In this document: positions 30,880 to 33,303 of the stretch, piece by piece | How the letters are laid out: every line of letters starts with the position of its first letter | How positions within the stretch are numbered: the first letter of the stretch is position 1 | NCBI GenBank assembly: GCA_017624275.1 | Contig: JAGANG010000039.1 | Coordinates: 1-33,303 of the forward strand | Direction of reading: 5' to 3' | DNA: 33,303 bases | Source: Spirochaetales bacterium | GTDB taxonomy: Bacteria > Spirochaetota > GWE2-31-10 | The notes under the pieces: model-generated | Database searches by the model: none | What the model was told of the DNA's origin: nothing | The model's input: only the letters and a program-made list of their open reading frames with translations | Translations under genes and position numbers: made by a program

Positions 30880-32154
30880 TTATTTATCGTTTAATGCTGC
30901 AATTCCAGGTAAAACTTTACCTTCTACTAATTCAAGAGAAGCTCCACCACCTGTAGAAATGTGGCTCATTTTATCGGCAACACCAGCTTTATTCACAGCT
31001 GCAACAGAGTCTCCACCACCGATAACAGTAGTAGCGTCTTTTAAGTTAGCCAAAGCGTCAGCAATTGCTAAAGTACCTTTTGCAAAGTTTTCCATTTCGA
31101 AAACGCCTACAGGTCCATTCCAGAAAATTGTTTTAGCATCAGCTAATTCACCTTTGAATAGGTCGATACTTACAGGTCCGATATCCAATCCCATCATATC
31201 TGTAGGCATAGCGTCGATGTTTGTAGTTTTGATTGTTGCGTCATTAGCAAATTTATCAGCACAAACAACATCTGTTTGTAACAACAATTTAACACCTTTC
31301 TTTTCACAACCTTCGATGATTTTTTTAGCTGTTTCGATTTGGTCTTCTTCACACATTGAAGTTCCGATTTCCATTCCTTTAGCTTTAAAGAATGTGAAAG
31401 CCATACCGCCGCCGATGATGATTTTGTCAACTTTTTCAAGTAATTTTTCAATTACAGTGATTTTAGAAGAAACTTTTGCTCCTCCGACGATAGCAACAAA
31501 AGGATGTGCTGGATTTTTAACAACTTTGTCTTCCAAGAATTCAAGTTCTTTTTCCATCAAGAATCCGGCAACACATGGTCCGTCTACGAATTTGCAGATT
31601 GATGCTGTAGAAGCGTGGTCTCTGTGTGCAGTACCGAAAGCATCGTTGATATAAACTTCACCGTAAGTAGCCAAAACTTTAGCCATTTCGTCACGTTCAG
31701 CTGCTTCTTTTGAAGTTTCTTGTTTGTGGAAACGAGTGTTTTCCAATAGTAAAACAGCTCCGTTGTCCAAAGCTTCTACCATTTTTTTAGTTTCATCGCT
31801 CATACAATCAGGAGCAACGTTGACTTCTTTTGCAATATATTCAGAAAGACGTTTTGCAACGGGAGCCATTTTGTGTTTTCCGTTGATATATTTTTCTTCA
31901 TCAAAAGCTTCACCTGCTTTTTCAGCTTTTTCTTTAGCTTTAGCCATGTCTTTTTTAGGGTCTCCGAGGTGAGACATTAAAACAAGACTTTTTGCTCCGT
32001 TTTCCAAAACATATTTGATTGTAGGAAGTGCAGCTTTGATACGAGTATCATCACTGATAACGCCGTCTTTTAGAGGAACGTTAAAATCTACACGCATAAC
32101 AATTTTTTTGCCTTTTACATCAATGTCTTTTACTGTTTTTTTTGTAATTGCCAT
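30880..32154 (-). CDS. pgk: Phosphoglycerate kinase
   Basis: A 424-residue glycolytic enzyme making ATP from 1,3-bisphosphoglycerate. Signature segments include VMRVDFNVPL at the N terminus, LMSHLGDPKK, a GTAHRDHAS substrate loop, VGGAKVSSKI, and the nucleotide-binding IGGGDSVAAVNKAG and HISTGGGASLELVEG near the C terminus. It is about 25-30 residues longer than the common form because of a Lys/Glu/Ala-rich insertion after LGDPKK (residues about 68-95). AAGGA lies upstream of the ATG. It sits between gap and serC on one strand; no convincing promoter was found between the gap terminator and its start. Confidence 0.97.
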   Translation of the reverse strand: MAITKKTVKDIDVKGKKIVMRVDFNVPLKDGVISDDTRIKAALPTIKYVLENGAKSLVLMSHLGDPKKDMAKAKEKAEKAGEAFDEEKYINGKHKMAPVAKRLSEYIAKEVNVAPDCMSDETKKMVEALDNGAVLLLENTRFHKQETSKEAAERDEMAKVLATYGEVYINDAFGTAHRDHASTASICKFVDGPCVAGFLMEKELEFLEDKVVKNPAHPFVAIVGGAKVSSKITVIEKLLEKVDKIIIGGGMAFTFFKAKGMEIGTSMCEEDQIETAKKIIEGCEKKGVKLLLQTDVVCADKFANDATIKTTNIDAMPTDMMGLDIGPVSIDLFKGELADAKTIFWNGPVGVFEMENFAKGTLAIADALANLKDATTVIGGGDSVAAVNKAGVADKMSHISTGGGASLELVEGKVLPGIAALNDK

Positions 32155-32213
32155 ATTGCTTGTCCTTAATTTAGTTTAGTTTTATTGTTTCAGTTTTTTA
32201 AGACCGTTTTATT

Positions 32214-32247
32214 TAAAAAAAAACGGGGAATTACATGAATTCCCCGT
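32214..32247 (-). terminator. Terminator between gap and pgk
   Basis: A perfect 10-bp stem, ACGGGGAATT (32238-32247 on the minus strand) and AATTCCCCGT (32223-32232), with a 5-nt loop and a U-tract of about nine (32215-32223). Strong in form, it would reduce but need not abolish transcription into pgk. Confidence 0.9.
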
Positions 32248-32323
32248 CATTTTCCAATTGAGGAAATTGCATATTATTTGCAATTCCCATACCGCCGTTT
32301 AAGACGGTCAGGATTGAAATCTA

Positions 32324-33303
32324 TTATTTTACGTTTTCAGCAAAATATTTGATTGTTCTTACCATTTGGCTAGTGTAAGAGTTTTCGTTGTCATACCAAG
32401 AAACAACTTGAACTTGGTAAGTGTCATCGTCAACTTTAGAAACCATAGTTTGAGTAGCATCAAACAATGAACCGTAAGTCATACCGATGATATCAGAAGA
32501 AACTAATTGTTCTTCAGTGTAACCGAAAGATGCATTAGCAGCAGCTTTCATTGCAGCATTGATACCTTCTACAGTTACGTCTTTTCCTTTTACTACAGCA
32601 ACTAAGATAGTTGTAGATCCTGTAGGAGTAGGAACACGTTGTGCAGAACCGATTAATTTTCCGTTTAATTCAGGAATTACAAGACCGATTGCTTTAGCAG
32701 CACCAGTAGAGTTAGGTACGATGTTAGCAGCACCAGCTCTAGCACGTCTTAAATCACCTTTTCTGTGTGGACCGTCAAGAATCATTTGGTCACCAGTGTA
32801 AGCGTGGATAGTACTCATGATACCAGACTGAATTGCAGCATAATCATTTAATGCTTTAGCCATAGGTGCAAGACAGTTAGTAGTACAAGAAGCAGCAGAA
32901 ATAATGTTATCTCCGTCTTTTAAAGTACCTTCATTTACACCGAATACGATTGAAGGCAAGTCTTTTCCTGCTGGAGCAGAAATAACAACTTTTTTAGCAC
33001 CTGCATCGATATGAGCTTGAGCTTTATCTTTCTTTACATAGAAACCAGTACATTCAAGAACTACGTCTACGTTCAAATCTTTCCAAGGAAGATTTTTTGC
33101 ATCTGCTTCTTTGTAAATTGTAATTTTCTTTCCATCTACAGTGATAGAATTTTCATCAGCTTCTACTGTGTGAAGGTTTTCACCGATTTTTCCACAGTAT
33201 CCACCTTGTGCTGTATCATATTTTAAAAGTTGAGCTAACATTTTTGGATCTGTTAAGTCGTTGATTGCAACAACTTCATATCCTGCAGCACCAAACATTT
33301 GTC
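32324..33303 (-). CDS. gap: Glyceraldehyde-3-phosphate dehydrogenase, N terminus cut by window end
   Basis: A phosphorylating, NAD-dependent glycolytic dehydrogenase. The catalytic Cys lies in [13 protein letters not shown], followed by the phosphate-binding and catalytic-His region ([10 protein letters not shown]) and the C-terminal [20 protein letters not shown]. The frame remains open through the window edge, and residues before [17 protein letters not shown] (about 25 with the GFGRIG nucleotide-binding motif) are outside, so the ATG at 33298 is internal, not the true start. It is upstream of pgk and serC on the same strand, with a strong terminator after it. Confidence 0.97.
   Translation of the reverse strand, partial: QMFGAAGYEVVAINDLTDPKMLAQLLKYDTAQGGYCGKIGENLHTVEADENSITVDGKKITIYKEADAKNLPWKDLNVDVVLECTGFYVKKDKAQAHIDAGAKKVVISAPAGKDLPSIVFGVNEGTLKDGDNIISAASCTTNCLAPMAKALNDYAAIQSGIMSTIHAYTGDQMILDGPHRKGDLRRARAGAANIVPNSTGAAKAIGLVIPELNGKLIGSAQRVPTPTGSTTILVAVVKGKDVTVEGINAAMKAAANASFGYTEEQLVSSDIIGMTYGSLFDATQTMVSKVDDDTYQVQVVSWYDNENSYTSQMVRTIKYFAENVK

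Noticed and set aside
30959..31654. 231-codon open frame on the plus strand
   Set aside because: It is antisense to pgk, whose motifs are complete; the open frame reflects codon bias of the real gene.
1..33303. CRISPR arrays, insertion sequences, prophage genes, toxin-antitoxin pairs
   Set aside because: No regularly spaced repeats, transposase motifs, integrase or structural phage proteins, or small two-gene toxin modules were recognised on either strand.

Overview
The window reads as a chromosomal segment of an AT-rich, flagellated, fermentative bacterium, most likely a Treponema-like spirochaete. The pointers are a filament-assembly cluster in the order flgN-flgK-flgL-fliW-fliW-csrA, a 518-residue protein resembling a spirochaete-restricted family next to a SUI1/YciH gene, sigma-28-type promoters (TAAA-N15-CCGATA pattern), and fermentation by pyruvate formate-lyase. 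Genus assignment is inference from gene content; no rRNA is present. Vegetative promoters here mostly look like TTGACA, about 18 bp, TATAAT-like, and most genes have GGAG-type ribosome sites and U-tract terminators.

Layout. 1-264: a tRNA-Lys/tRNA-Glu operon (Glu cut by the window edge) and a terminator. 286-1740: a membrane chemoreceptor. 2023-4405: an orphan CrtI-like FAD oxidoreductase and a SpoU-type RNA methyltransferase. 4471-7292 (minus): a GH13/GlgE-like glycosidase translationally close to ornithine carbamoyltransferase, then a GtrA-like membrane protein. 7388-9283: a seven-helix membrane protein ending in a LuxR-type helix-turn-helix, behind a near-perfect sigma-28 promoter. 9343-11015: convergent tRNA-Gly and tRNA-Leu, then citrate synthase. 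11432-13310: the 518-residue protein and YciH. 13507-18369: the flagellar filament/CsrA operon with two FliW paralogues. 18575-22118: pflB-pflA-yigZ. 22300-22845: ferritin. 23060-27407 (minus): an ArsR-type metal operon (arsR, ICMT-like methyltransferase, Zn/Cd-type P1B ATPase, and a glycosyltransferase) with a double operator on its promoter. 27493-29110 (minus): a LysR regulator and MntP under a yybP-ykoY manganese riboswitch. 29387-29620: a tiny duplicated zinc-ribbon protein. 29702-33303 (minus): gap-pgk-serC, with gap cut by the edge.

Functional themes are motility and its CsrA/FliW control, mixed-acid fermentation and lower glycolysis with serine synthesis, and metal homeostasis (Mn, Zn/Cd, Fe). 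No insertion sequence, phage gene, CRISPR array or toxin-antitoxin pair is visible. Nothing stands out as a clearly new multi-gene system. The best candidates for undescribed biology are the sigma-28-driven membrane LuxR protein with degenerate kinase-like and receiver-like domains, the paired FliW proteins, and the two stacked hairpins of the manganese riboswitch.
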